DNA of 64,000 nt from Candidatus Aenigmatarchaeota archaeon (lineage in GTDB: Archaea > Aenigmatarchaeota > Aenigmatarchaeia > GW2011-AR5): contig JACPDL010000003.1 of the NCBI GenBank assembly GCA_016184005.1, forward strand, positions 297,632-361,631, read 5' to 3'. Shown in pieces: positions 55,056 through 63,499 of this stretch. How positions within the stretch are numbered: position 1 is the stretch's first letter; each line of letters begins with the position of its first letter. The translations under genes were made by a program, and so were the position numbers. Below the pieces are notes generated by a model. That model saw only the letters and a list, made by a program, of their open reading frames with translations. It did not search any database and had not been told where the DNA came from.

Positions 55056-55087
55056 AATTTTCGGAAAGCTTAAAAAGGCAGAACAAA

Positions 55088-55774
55088 TCAAACTTTAATA
55101 TCAAAAGATCGAAGAGATTCTTCAAGCTCATCAAAAGACCCTGCTTTTAAAACCCCCTTTGTTAAGCCGGTTTCAGGATGAATTGACCTGACAGATTCGG
55201 CTGTGTCGAGATGAGCAGTAAACCAGATGCCCTTCCAGCCCATATCTGCTCCGGTTTCCAGATAACTTGATTTGTCGTCTATGAGAATCACGTTTGAGAA
55301 ACCTTTTACATGTCTATAAATCTCAGGGTCTGGCTTCATGTGTTTTACCCTGCAAGAATAAACGGCAGGAAAAGACAGCTCAAATAGATCATACACTTGA
55401 GGATATTGTTGCGAGAGTATTTCGATGCCTATTTCTCCTATATTTGATAGAAGACCGACAGCATAGCCTTCCTCGTAAACCCTTTTTTTGAGATCAACAA
55501 CCTCATCAATTTGTCCTGGCCACGTCAAAGATGTAATATCTCTCAATTCTCTTTCAGTCAACTGGGTTTTGAGTAATCTTCGGAGCCGGTTCAGATATTC
55601 TTGAGCTGTGACTGCGCCCATCAATGAATCGAGTTCAAGCTGGAAGTAAGATTTTCTGAACTCTTGGGGGGTTTGTCCAGCCACTTCTGCACATCTTTGA
55701 TAAAATCTGTTGAAATCTAACTTTATCAAGACTGAACCGATGTCAAACAAAACAAGGGTATCTCTTCGGGGCAT
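55088..55774 (-). CDS. HAD-superfamily hydrolase
   Basis: A 228-residue HAD hydrolase starting MPRRDTLVLFDIGSVLIKLDFNRFY (motif I, DIGSV in place of DxDGT). Motif II is VGLLSNIGE, motif III/IV is KHMKPDPEIYRHVKGFSNVILIDDKSSYLETG, with a helical cap. It resembles the YihX/epoxide-hydrolase-N-like group. ATG at 55774 is chosen because CTTAAGCC lies about 25 nt upstream. It lies between psmA and the SBDS operon on the same strand. Confidence 0.85.
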   Translation of the reverse strand: MPRRDTLVLFDIGSVLIKLDFNRFYQRCAEVAGQTPQEFRKSYFQLELDSLMGAVTAQEYLNRLRRLLKTQLTERELRDITSLTWPGQIDEVVDLKKRVYEEGYAVGLLSNIGEIGIEILSQQYPQVYDLFELSFPAVYSCRVKHMKPDPEIYRHVKGFSNVILIDDKSSYLETGADMGWKGIWFTAHLDTAESVRSIHPETGLTKGVLKAGSFDELEESLRSFDIKV

Positions 55775-55844
55775 AATGCTATAGAAAATGAAAAGGCTTA
55801 AGAAAGAACATTCTTTTTCCAAGGTTTTTCTTTTAAGAAAGAGC

Positions 55845-56558
55845 TTAAACGTAATTCTTCAGAATGTCGCGCACAGCCTGTCTTTCGAGAAGAGAGAATT
55901 TGCCGCTTTCAACTACGCCAATTTCGACGGCTCTTGCTGCCAGTTTCTTTTCGCCGGCCTTCAGCGCCTTGAGCGCGAGGTCAAGTGCTTTGTCTTTCGG
56001 CATGCCGTCCTTGTATTCGTCGATCAAAAGTTTCTTTGCTTCCTTGGAACCGCGGCCAACAGAATGCGCTTTCCATTCGCGTATCGTGCCTGACGGATCT
56101 GTTTCATAAAGATGCGGCGAGCCGTCCATGCCTGCAATAAGCAGGCTGACTCCGTAAGGCCTTATGCCGCCAAGCTGCGTGAATCTCTGCTTCCTGTCAG
56201 ATATATCCTTGACAAGCGCGCCTATTTCTATTGGCTCGTTATACGTTATCCTGTTCACCTGGCTGCGAACGCGGGCATAATCTATGAGGACCCTGGCGTC
56301 GGCAAGTATGCCTGCCGCTCCGGCTCCTATATGCTCGTCGATCTTCGCGATCTTTTCGACGCTTTCAGGCACAAGCAGCTTCTGCACGCTTTTTGATGCG
56401 ACAAGGATTATTCCGCTTTCAAAGACAACACCGACTATTGTCGTGGCTTTTTCTACGGCCTTCCTTGCGTATTCTACCTGATACATCCTGCCTTCAGGCG
56501 AGAAAACTACTATAGCCCGGTCGTAACCCATTTGTTTCATGGGAGGAGAAACTTCCAT
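55845..56558 (-). CDS. psmA: 20S proteasome alpha subunit
   Basis: A 237-residue proteasome alpha subunit. The start MGYDRAIVVFSPEGRMYQVEYARKAVEKATTIVGV has the gate-forming YDR and the QVEYA signature; ADARVLIDYARVRSQVNRITYNEPI and GGIRPYGVSLLIAGMDGSPHLYETDPSG match the family core. It forms the outer rings of the archaeal 20S proteasome. The beta subunit is not in the window. Proximity to SBDS and exosome genes is common in archaea. Confidence 0.96.
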   Translation of the reverse strand: MEVSPPMKQMGYDRAIVVFSPEGRMYQVEYARKAVEKATTIVGVVFESGIILVASKSVQKLLVPESVEKIAKIDEHIGAGAAGILADARVLIDYARVRSQVNRITYNEPIEIGALVKDISDRKQRFTQLGGIRPYGVSLLIAGMDGSPHLYETDPSGTIREWKAHSVGRGSKEAKKLLIDEYKDGMPKDKALDLALKALKAGEKKLAARAVEIGVVESGKFSLLERQAVRDILKNYV

Positions 56559-56661
56559 ATTAACATCTCAAGAAATACTGCAATTATTTTTCAAAGTCTA
56601 TTATTATCAGATAAGTTTATAAACCGATTTCACATTTCCATTGTAGTTTAATTGATTTCTT

Positions 56662-56910
56662 TCAGATCATGCCTGATTTTTTCAAACGCCACGTGAGCCA
56701 GGCAATAAGAAGTACGGCAAGGATGAAAACCACGTTTGACTGAGATATGTCGTAGCGGCAGCTTTCCGTGCTCGTAATGTTCGTGAGGCAGGATATTATG
56801 AACTTGGCACCAGACAGGGAATATAGAATAAAAAAGATTACTACAACAAGATACATCAAAGAGACAATGATGTCTCCTAGTTCTGGCACTTTCTCCTTTT
56901 TCTTTCCCAT
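56662..56910 (-). CDS. small two-helix membrane protein
   Basis: An 82-residue protein with two hydrophobic helices (DIIVSLMYLVVVIFFILYSLSG and NVVFILAVLLIAWLTWRL) and an external loop with two cysteines (ISCLTNITSTESCRYD), which could form a disulphide. AGGTAAATG precedes the coding sequence. It is divergent from ubiA, with which it appears to share a palindromic TATA box. No family recognised. Confidence 0.65.
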   Translation of the reverse strand: MGKKKEKVPELGDIIVSLMYLVVVIFFILYSLSGAKFIISCLTNITSTESCRYDISQSNVVFILAVLLIAWLTWRLKKSGMI

Positions 56911-56935
56911 TTACCTCTAAAATATTTGATTCGCG

Positions 56936-56945
56936 GGTTTATAAA
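56936..56945. promoter_or_regulatory. palindromic TATA box shared by divergent genes
   Basis: GTTTATAAAC reads the same on both strands. Its centre is about 26 nt from the ubiA ATG (56967) and about 30 nt from the ATG of the small membrane protein (56910). No other TATA-like box occurs between these genes. Confidence 0.6.
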
Positions 56946-56966
56946 CAAAAAAGACATATTATTCTC

Positions 56967-57797
56967 ATGCTTGGTTATCTGAGCCTGATAAGGCCATTGA
57001 ATGGCGCAATGGCCGCTATTGCAACATGGACAGGAGCAATAGTTGCTGGTTTTCCAATAGGCTATACAAACATGCTAACATTCCCTTTAAGCCCTGTTTT
57101 GCTTGCAATGATTTCTGTATTTCTCATTAGTTCGGGCGGCATGGCAATGAATGACTACTTTGATGCAGAGATCGACAAGCTGAACAAGCCCAAAAGGCCA
57201 ATACCGAGCGGGAAGATAAAAAAGAAATCTGCGATGGCTTTTTCAATCATATTGTTTGTCTCCGGCATAGCTGCGGCTTATTTCATTAATACAAATGCGC
57301 TTGGCGTTGCTGCTTTTGCTGCCGTTTTGCTTATAGCGTACGCGGCGAAGCTGAAAAAAGTTATTATGGCGGGGCACGTTTCCGTGAGCCTGCTTGTTGC
57401 ATTGACCTTCATTTACGGCGGCATTGCGGCGGCCAACTATATTCCAGCGTTAATGATGGCGCTGCTTGCCATGCTGTCAAACACCGCAAGGGAGATTTAC
57501 AAAAGCATAGAAGACGTTATGGGCGATAAAAAGCACAACGTAGCTTCACTGCCGATAAGACTTGGCGTGCTCAAAGCCAAGACGATAGCAAATACATTCG
57601 TAATCACCTCAGTAATCTTCAGTTTTGTGCCATTCGTCCTCGGGACTTTCGGGCAGCTCTACCTGTTTTTTGTTGTGATAGCTGACATCGGCTTCATATC
57701 TGCAGTGATAGCTCCTGTGAGATATAGCGCAAAGATATGCAAGCTCTCGATGATCATTGCCTTGATGGCATTCATCGCAGCAGCGATAAAGATATAA
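56967..57797 (+). CDS. UbiA-family prenyltransferase, likely DGGGP synthase
   Basis: A 276-residue membrane prenyltransferase with about nine helices. The first aspartate motif is NDYFDAEIDKLNKPKRPIPSGKI (NDxxDxxxD) at about 60-82, and the second is EDVMGDKKHNVASLPIRLG at about 185. This matches digeranylgeranylglyceryl phosphate synthase, which adds the second isoprenoid chain in archaeal lipid synthesis; related UbiA enzymes share the motifs, so the exact product is inferred. Confidence 0.88.
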   Translation: MLGYLSLIRPLNGAMAAIATWTGAIVAGFPIGYTNMLTFPLSPVLLAMISVFLISSGGMAMNDYFDAEIDKLNKPKRPIPSGKIKKKSAMAFSIILFVSGIAAAYFINTNALGVAAFAAVLLIAYAAKLKKVIMAGHVSVSLLVALTFIYGGIAAANYIPALMMALLAMLSNTAREIYKSIEDVMGDKKHNVASLPIRLGVLKAKTIANTFVITSVIFSFVPFVLGTFGQLYLFFVVIADIGFISAVIAPVRYSAKICKLSMIIALMAFIAAAIKI

Positions 57798-57883
57798 GTT
57801 ATATTCTTAGTTAGAGAAGGATACTAAGAGGGATCTTTGCGCTCAGAGAAGCAAAGCTTCTCCGACCAAGAAAGGGGTTTGTT

Positions 57884-58189
57884 ATGGAATTGAAAAAGAT
57901 ACAGGAATATGTTCAGAAGAACAGCATAAATCCATCAGAATGCCTTTATCATACCCAGAGGAGCATAAAGAACAAGAAAGGCGAAGTGGCCGGCAAGTTA
58001 AGGGTCCTTGTGCCGAAAACAGACGGTAAAGCCCGCGTTGAGTATATCTGCCCTGAGTGCGGTGCATATGGCTACCAGGAAGCAGAATGGAAAAGGCCCT
58101 TCTATGTAAAGTGCGAGAAATGCCACGTAAAGATAGGCGTTCCAAAGATGAAGGCGGAAGCAAAAAGAGATCTCAAACGCAACGATTAG
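57884..58189 (+). CDS. zinc-ribbon protein, 101 aa
   Basis: A soluble protein with N-terminal helix KIQEYVQKNSINPSEC, a beta region (KLRVLVPKTDGKARVEYI) and a C-terminal zinc ribbon (CPECGAYGYQEAEWKRPFYVKCEKCHVK), followed by a basic tail (KMKAEAKRDLKRND). Similar small proteins occur widely in archaea, with no assigned role. It is preceded by an AGAAAGGGG ribosome site that overlaps a palindrome (AGAGAAGCAAAGCTTCTC) in the upstream gap. Confidence 0.75.
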   Translation: MELKKIQEYVQKNSINPSECLYHTQRSIKNKKGEVAGKLRVLVPKTDGKARVEYICPECGAYGYQEAEWKRPFYVKCEKCHVKIGVPKMKAEAKRDLKRND

Positions 58190-58219
58190 TCTTAAAAGAT
58201 TTCATGTTATAATTATTGA

Positions 58220-58537
58220 ATGCAGCAAACCGAAACCGGCGGCTCCTGCTTGATATCCTTGGGAAAACACTACATTTCAAGCGAAGAAATATTTGATGCA
58301 ACAATTTCTGTGAACGGGACACATTACATGTTTGAAATATACAAAACAGCTGTTTTTGATGACGGGAAATCCGTTGAACCACATGCTAGAAAGGCCAGAA
58401 GGATATGGGAAGTTGCGCGCGCTTACGACCTGAATGGGGACTGTCACGTGATCGCAAGCTGCGGTGAATGTGACAGGCGTGCAAACGAAACCGCGAATGT
58501 TATGTCAGAATCATTGGCACGGTACGTCCCCAAGTAA
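58220..58537 (+). CDS. hypothetical protein, 105 aa
   Basis: No family recognised. It has a beta-rich N-terminal half (SCLISLGKHYISSEEIFDATISVNGTHYMFEIYK), a helix with Arg (VEPHARKARRIWEVARAY) and a C-terminal HVIASCGECDRR. CTTAAAAG is centred about 24 nt before the ATG. Its end overlaps the end of the convergent metallopeptidase gene by 27 nt. Confidence 0.6.
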   Translation: MQQTETGGSCLISLGKHYISSEEIFDATISVNGTHYMFEIYKTAVFDDGKSVEPHARKARRIWEVARAYDLNGDCHVIASCGECDRRANETANVMSESLARYVPK

Positions 58538-58888
58538 TTTCTTGTACATCTGTTCAACGTTCTTTCTGTTTACAAAACTATGATGCCTGAAGCCGCCGCC
58601 AAAGCTTTTCGGTATGTGCAGGAGTTCATGAATCAGTGTTTTTGCCTTTTCAGCTTCGTTCAGCTTGTCAAAATTCTCAGAAATAACCTCGATTACATAG
58701 TGCGCCTTTGTGCCGAGGGCTGCCTGCATGATGCGCGGAAGCGCATGGCATCTTGCCAGCGTACGCCTGCTTTTTGAGCCCCTGCTGCGCACGCAAATGA
58801 CGCGCGAGAAATCGTGCCGTATCCCAAGCCTTCCGGCTATAGCCCTTATCCTTGTCTCGATGTCGGGCGCATGCTCGTATCTTATCAT
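58511..58888 (-). CDS. putative zinc metallopeptidase
   Basis: A 125-residue compact metallopeptidase. The zinc site is KTLIHELLHIPKSFGGGFRHH: HExxH followed by a Gly-rich turn and two more His. Upstream are FSRVICVRSRGSKSRRTLARCHALPRIMQAALG and VIEVISENFDKLNEAEKAKT. The pattern fits small archaeal/phage putative metallopeptidases of unknown substrate. No membrane segment is present, so it is cytoplasmic. Confidence 0.82.
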   Translation of the reverse strand: MIRYEHAPDIETRIRAIAGRLGIRHDFSRVICVRSRGSKSRRTLARCHALPRIMQAALGTKAHYVIEVISENFDKLNEAEKAKTLIHELLHIPKSFGGGFRHHSFVNRKNVEQMYKKLLGDVPCQ

Positions 58889-58963
58889 AAGGCTTCAGAC
58901 ACGTATTCTTTGTAACTGATCTTAAAGAAGAAGCCCATAAAAGGCCCGCAACTAAAACAGAAA

Positions 58964-59344
58964 CTACGCTGTGCCTGCTGGAACAACGACGCAATCCTTG
59001 TAGCATGTCGTTACAGTTTCACCACTGTCGCAAGCCCCGTTGGGACAATCTACGCTGCCGTCAGCCTTGGTACAATCAGCTGCACAATTGGCCTGGTTTT
59101 CTGTATCATACGCTACTGAACATATGCCGTCCCCGCACTTTGCGCAATCCTTTTCGCAGCTGTTAATGGTTTCAGTGCGCGAACATATGCTGTCTCCGCA
59201 GCGTGCGCAATCTACAGGGCAACTGGCCACAGTCTCTTTGCTGTCGCACTTCAGGTCGCCGCAGACAGGGCTTTTCACGCTGGTACAACCAGCTATAAAA
59301 ACTACGGCAAGTATCAGCAATACAGGTACAATGTATGCGCGCAT
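58964..59344 (-). CDS. cysteine-rich lipoprotein with repeated CGD motifs
   Basis: A 126-residue exported protein. The signal peptide ends in a lipobox (VLLILAVVFIAGC). The mature part has four repeats of about 24 residues of the form CGDxxCxxxETxxxCxxDC (CGDLKCDSKETVASCPVDCA, CGDSICSRTETINSCEKDCA, then two degenerate copies), rich in disulphides. It is a probable surface protein. Start at 59344; an ATTTAAATA box lies about 28 nt upstream, on the far side of the divergent ABC gene's start. Confidence 0.85.
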   Translation of the reverse strand: MRAYIVPVLLILAVVFIAGCTSVKSPVCGDLKCDSKETVASCPVDCARCGDSICSRTETINSCEKDCAKCGDGICSVAYDTENQANCAADCTKADGSVDCPNGACDSGETVTTCYKDCVVVPAGTA

Positions 59345-59380
59345 TAGATTTATTTATATCCTCGCTGATATTTAAATGCA

Positions 59381-60325
59381 ATGAACGTGGAATTCAAGGA
59401 TGTTGTATTATATTATAAAAACCTTCTGGCGCTGGACAACCTTTCGTTTGCGGTAAGGGAAGGGGAAATTTATGGTCTTCTGGGGCCCAACGGGAGCGGA
59501 AAAACAACGACCCTGAGGGTTTTGCTCGGGCTCATGAAGCCGGATTACGGGTTTGCTAAAATAAACGGCATTGATGTATGGAACCGGAGGGATGAAATAA
59601 AGCGCCTTGTCGGCTACTGCCCGCAGTCCAACAGCTTCAATGAAAAGCTCACGGTAAAAGAGAATATAAAATATTTCGCACATCTTTACGACGTCCAGGC
59701 AGACCTGAATTCCCTGGCAGAAGAGGTTTCTTATTTTCTGGGCCTTTACAGGAAGCTGGACGAGCTGACAATGAACCTCTCGGGAGGGATGAAGCGGAGG
59801 CTGAACATTGCATGCGGAATCCTTCACAAGCCGGAACTGCTCATTCTTGACGAGCCAAGCATAGGGCTGGATCCGATATCCAGAAACGAGCTCTGGAGAT
59901 TCATAAAAAGAATAAAATCAGAGGGCACGACGATAATACTTGCAACAAACATAATGGAAGAAGCGGAGGCGCTTTGCGACAGGATGATACTGATAAAAAA
60001 CGGGAAGGCCCTGATAGAGGGCAACGTGAATGACATCAGAAGCAAGGGCGGGAACATAGAGAATATAATAATCTATGTCAGGCAGGTGATAGGAGTCGAC
60101 AACGAGTATCACAGGATTGTCAAGTCAATAAAGAACCTTGAAGGGGTGCTGGATGTTGAATACACAAACGAGATCATAAAAATCAAGGTCCTGGCCGGTT
60201 ATACAGACGCTGTTCTGAATTATACTGTATTCCAGCTGAACAGCGGGCTGATAGACGTTGAGGATGTCAGCATTGCCAGAACTTCTCTTATAGACGCCTT
60301 TGAGCTGTTGGTAGGTAGAACATGA
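59381..60325 (+). CDS. ABC-2-type transporter ATP-binding protein
   Basis: A 314-residue ABC ATPase. Walker A GPNGSGKTTTLRVLLGL (about 35-51), Q-loop GYCPQSNSFNEKLTVKEN, signature NLSGGMKRRLNIACGIL, Walker B LLILDEPSIGLDPISRNEL, and the His-switch replaced by ATNIMEEAE (Asn in place of the usual His). A C-terminal extension of about 90 residues follows. It pairs with the permease 43 nt downstream. Substrate unknown; drug or polymer export is typical. Confidence 0.93.
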   Translation: MNVEFKDVVLYYKNLLALDNLSFAVREGEIYGLLGPNGSGKTTTLRVLLGLMKPDYGFAKINGIDVWNRRDEIKRLVGYCPQSNSFNEKLTVKENIKYFAHLYDVQADLNSLAEEVSYFLGLYRKLDELTMNLSGGMKRRLNIACGILHKPELLILDEPSIGLDPISRNELWRFIKRIKSEGTTIILATNIMEEAEALCDRMILIKNGKALIEGNVNDIRSKGGNIENIIIYVRQVIGVDNEYHRIVKSIKNLEGVLDVEYTNEIIKIKVLAGYTDAVLNYTVFQLNSGLIDVEDVSIARTSLIDAFELLVGRT

Positions 60326-60368
60326 TGTTCTTTTCTGACTGCTGCAGGGGCCTGCGCAGGTGTCCGGG

Positions 60369-62081
60369 ATGAAATTCTTTTACATACTCCTGAAGGACGT
60401 TACCGTATTTTTTCGCGACATAAGAAACTTCATGTTCCTTATCCTGATGCCTGTAGTGATAGTTATTCTGTTGGGCCTGGTTTTCCTGTCAAACGAGCCC
60501 AGTAATGTGCCCATCGTGGTTTGCGACCTGGCAATGGATGATACATCAGGCAGGATATTTTCAGCGGTAGAAAATTCCACCGTTTTCAGCACAATAAGAT
60601 TGTACAGCGACTGTGATAAAGCGATAAGCAACGGCATAAAAAACAGCGCAATAAGGGGCGGGATTATAATACCCAAGGGGCTGACAGAAAACATAAGGAA
60701 CGGGAGTTCGCAGGAACTGGAAACTATCGTAGACAACACAAAACCTGTCTGGCCGTATGTTGCAGTCTACTTCAGCCGTATTTCTGATTATATGTCGGAT
60801 GCAGTCACAGAAGAAATCATAAATTCCACGTGGTCAAAACTGAGGAATGTCTCAGACGACATGGAAGGGCTTTCCGGCGATCTGAACGACTACAAGAAAA
60901 AGCTGGAGAATATCACCAAAGACCTCGATAATGTTGTTTCCAGCATCAGGTATCTGGAAGGAAACCTGTCCTCCATCGATACGAGTGAAGTAGAAAACAA
61001 GTTAAATGCCTCTTCAGAAATTTTAAGAAACTCGACTTTTTATTTTGACTCCATAAACAGCAACCTGGCTGAATCGGAAGGCATAATGACACAGGTTACG
61101 CAGGTTGCGGCATTGGTGGACGACGCCGAGAAATCCCAGGCTATATTGCAGAATATCAGCCTGCTCCGGGCAAATTTTGAAGTTCTGAAGCTGTCCCTTT
61201 CCGGAATCCAGTCCTCTCTTGCCGGTACAGAAACCAACATCAGGGAGTCGCAGAAAAAAGTAAAGGCGATACAGGCCTCAAATATATCGAAGGATCTCGG
61301 GGGCATAAGATCGGAATTGGAGATGACATCCGGTTTTTTTAACCAGACGTATCTCAGCGTGTCAGTCCTGTCAGAAAAGGTGGATGAAAGCAGGGATCTT
61401 TTCAAGAAACTGGTGGAGAAAGACCCATCTTTTGTTGCCAGCCCGGTGGAGTTCAGGGTGAATGCATTCTATAAGGGGCAGAGATTTATCGATTTCCTTT
61501 TCCCGAGCATAATGATGCTGATAGTGATGATGATAAGCATCCTGCTGCCGGCTGTTTCTTTCGTGAGGGACAGGAATTCCGGCTTGCTGGAAAGGGTGAT
61601 GCTGTCCCCGGTAAAGCTTGAATTCCTGATTGCTGAAAAGGTCGTATCATACTTCCTGATATCGCTTTTGCAGGTCCCTTTGATTTTATTTATCGGGACA
61701 TACTTTTTCGATATACAAATAAGCATGTCCAATTTACTGCCTATCTTTGTTGTGAGCAGCGCATCGATTATAATGTTTATATTCTTCGGTCTGGCTATAG
61801 CCAGCTTTTCTAAATCTGAAAGTACTGCAATAATGGCTTCTATGCTCTTTATAATCCCCATGATATTCCTTTCCGGGGTATTCATTGCAATAGAAATTAT
61901 GCCCGGTTTCATCAGGCCCATTGCAGAATCTTTGCCCATATCAGTACCGGTAAGATTGCTAGAGACGCTAATACTCCAGAATTCAGGAATAAACCTGATT
62001 GTGCTGGGTTTACAGCTGTTCCTTTACATAATATTTTATACGATAGTCTCATGGGCTTTGATAAGGAAGTGGCTGAAGTGA
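60369..62081 (+). CDS. ABC-2-type permease with large coiled-coil ectodomain
   Basis: A 570-residue permease. One N-terminal helix (MFLILMPVVIVILLGLVFL) is followed by about 330 extracellular residues rich in predicted coiled coil (DDMEGLSGDLNDYKKKLENI and further heptad-like stretches with many N-x-S/T sites), then five to six C-terminal helices (ABC2_membrane_3-like: IDFLFPSIMMLIVMMISILLPAVSF, RDRNSGLLERVMLSPVK). The arrangement resembles YhgE/Pip-type exporters. Start at 60369 (MKFFY); a GTG at 60360 is possible. Confidence 0.88.
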   Translation: MKFFYILLKDVTVFFRDIRNFMFLILMPVVIVILLGLVFLSNEPSNVPIVVCDLAMDDTSGRIFSAVENSTVFSTIRLYSDCDKAISNGIKNSAIRGGIIIPKGLTENIRNGSSQELETIVDNTKPVWPYVAVYFSRISDYMSDAVTEEIINSTWSKLRNVSDDMEGLSGDLNDYKKKLENITKDLDNVVSSIRYLEGNLSSIDTSEVENKLNASSEILRNSTFYFDSINSNLAESEGIMTQVTQVAALVDDAEKSQAILQNISLLRANFEVLKLSLSGIQSSLAGTETNIRESQKKVKAIQASNISKDLGGIRSELEMTSGFFNQTYLSVSVLSEKVDESRDLFKKLVEKDPSFVASPVEFRVNAFYKGQRFIDFLFPSIMMLIVMMISILLPAVSFVRDRNSGLLERVMLSPVKLEFLIAEKVVSYFLISLLQVPLILFIGTYFFDIQISMSNLLPIFVVSSASIIMFIFFGLAIASFSKSESTAIMASMLFIIPMIFLSGVFIAIEIMPGFIRPIAESLPISVPVRLLETLILQNSGINLIVLGLQLFLYIIFYTIVSWALIRKWLK

Positions 62082-62150
62082 GGCTTCGCCGCCCCCAAGG
62101 TGTATCAAAGAAGTCCCTTTTTTAATTTGTTATTACAATTAATAAATTAC

Positions 62151-62399
62151 GCCTCTGTAGCTCAGATGCAAATCCCTTTCTTGTAAGAAAGGTCTTTGCA
62201 TGCAAAGAGAAGCAAAGCTTCTCTTGCATCGCAGGAATTAAGAATTCCTGCAGATGTCCCAAAGAACAAGCGAAGATATTACAAGAAGAATAGGATTGCA
62301 GAGAATTTGGTAGAGCGTTACCTTGGTAAGCAACTTTTAGAAAGAGTTGCATCAAAAACAAAAAGGTAAAGGCCGCGAGTTCAATCCTCGCCGGGGGCT
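62151..62399 (+). tRNA. trnT: tRNA-Thr (anticodon GGT) with two introns
   Basis: Removing two introns gives a normal tRNA: acceptor GCCTCTG/CGGGGGC, TA, D-arm GCTC-AGATTTGGTA-GAGC, anticodon arm TTACC-TTGGTAA-GGTAA, variable AGGCC, T-arm GCGAG-TTCAATC-CTCGC, discriminator T. The first intron is in the D loop (about 62167-62305, 139 nt) with bulges GA^T and AA^T; the second is at the canonical 37/38 site (about 62329-62363). The anticodon is at 62325-62327. The four-base-pair helices of both motifs have one mismatch, so exact splice sites are approximate. Confidence 0.85.
62167..62276 (+). repeat. palindromic insertion element inside the tRNA-Thr D-loop intron
   Basis: Starts CAAATCCCTTTCTT/AAGAAAGGTCTTTG and ends TCCCAAAGAA, like the palindromes at 18.31 and 40.98 kb, but with extra hairpins inserted (AAGAGAAGC/GCTTCTCTT and GCAGGAATT/AATTCCTGC). 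It accounts for most of the 139-nt intron. Confidence 0.7.
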
Positions 62400-62437
62400 T
62401 CTATTCACTTTAAATCCTCTATCGCTTTATCACGAAT

Positions 62438-63346
62438 ATGCTTTCTGATATTGGGATAAAGCAGGCTATGAAAGATGGCAGCCTTGTTATCGAGCCGTTT
62501 GACGAGAAGTTTCTTGGCCCGTGCTCTTATGACTTGGAAATTAAGAGGGTATATCGGGTTAAAAGATCAGAAAACCCTTTTGTGGACCCTAAGGATGAAG
62601 AAGAGATATCAATGGAAAGGTTCTTAGAAACAGAATGCGAAGCTTATGATGGCGTTTTAGTTCCAGTAAGATCGTATATAGGCGTAAGTAAAGAAAAGGT
62701 TTGGAGCGCGCGTTATGCGGAAATTACGACGCGCAGCAGCGCAGCCCGGCTTGGGATTCAAACTTTTCCACTTAACAAAATAGAAATAGCTAATACAGCT
62801 GAACCGGATCACGTATATTTCTCTATAAGCACCTTTGGCACAACATGCGAAGTGCCAACAGGCAGAAGACTATCCCAGCTTTTTGTGCATTCTGGGTTTC
62901 CTCTGCCTAGAAAGACTTTGCATCTTGGAGGGAAAATAAAAAGATACAATGACGGGATTCTCCACCCTGATCAAAATAACGAGGCTTGCTTTTCACAAGT
63001 TACTGTAGCTTCTGGATGTTCATATTATCTCAAACCTCGAGAATTCTATTTGGCTCATACAGAATGGTTAAAATGTCCTGATAATGCTGCAGGAATGCTA
63101 GTCAAACTTCCGGAACATAGATTAATGGGACAAATCCATCTATATGCACCTTTAATTTCTCCTGGTTCTGAAGGCCATCAAGTCCTAGAAATATATTTAG
63201 CTGAAGGTTTGCGCATGAAAGAGGGACAACCTGTCTGTGAAGTTGAATTCTGGCCTCTTGACCAAAACCCGCAAAACGCATATAATGGAAAGTATCAAGG
63301 ACAGAAAGGGCCGCAAACAAGCCTGTTTCACACAGAAGGAGCGTAA
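62438..63346 (+). CDS. dcd: two-domain dCTP deaminase/dUTPase-family protein
   Basis: A 302-residue protein, longer than the usual 155-200 of Dcd. It starts like archaeal Dcd (MLSDIGIKQAMKDGSLVIEPFD...CSYDLEI). The first half has the TTRSSAARLGI substrate loop; the second half repeats the fold, with FYLAHTEWLKCPDNAAGMLVKL and a LISPGSEGHQVLEIYLAEGL segment carrying the acidic residue. The halves may form one pseudo-symmetric active unit. TTTAAATC is centred about 27 nt upstream. Deaminase versus dUTPase activity cannot be told. Confidence 0.8.
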   Translation: MLSDIGIKQAMKDGSLVIEPFDEKFLGPCSYDLEIKRVYRVKRSENPFVDPKDEEEISMERFLETECEAYDGVLVPVRSYIGVSKEKVWSARYAEITTRSSAARLGIQTFPLNKIEIANTAEPDHVYFSISTFGTTCEVPTGRRLSQLFVHSGFPLPRKTLHLGGKIKRYNDGILHPDQNNEACFSQVTVASGCSYYLKPREFYLAHTEWLKCPDNAAGMLVKLPEHRLMGQIHLYAPLISPGSEGHQVLEIYLAEGLRMKEGQPVCEVEFWPLDQNPQNAYNGKYQGQKGPQTSLFHTEGA

Positions 63347-63442
63347 GTGATGCCTCACCACCACAAACGGTGGTGCGTCCGCTTTCGTTTCGCATACCGT
63401 CCATCTGCACCTTAAAAGGTGTAGCGTTGCGAAACGAAAGTA
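63347..63442 (+). repeat. compound double-hairpin element, copy F
   Basis: Directly after the dcd-like stop codon: hairpin CCACC-ACAAAC-GGTGG, then a perfect 13-bp stem CTTTCGTTTCGCA/TGCGAAACGAAAG enclosing CTGCACCTT/AAGGTGTAG. The outer stem matches copy E; the inner stem differs by compensating changes. Confidence 0.82.
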
Positions 63443-63499
63443 ACTTTTATTTTTGGTGTTTTTGGATACTTTTTTAACCGTTGCTGCGTTCTAGTTAAT

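Noticed and set aside
57815-57880. Another copy of the palindrome family upstream of the zinc-ribbon gene at 57884
   Set aside because: AGAGAAGCAAAGCTTCTC matches a nested hairpin of the tRNA-Thr intron element, but the family core arms are not present, so it was not counted.
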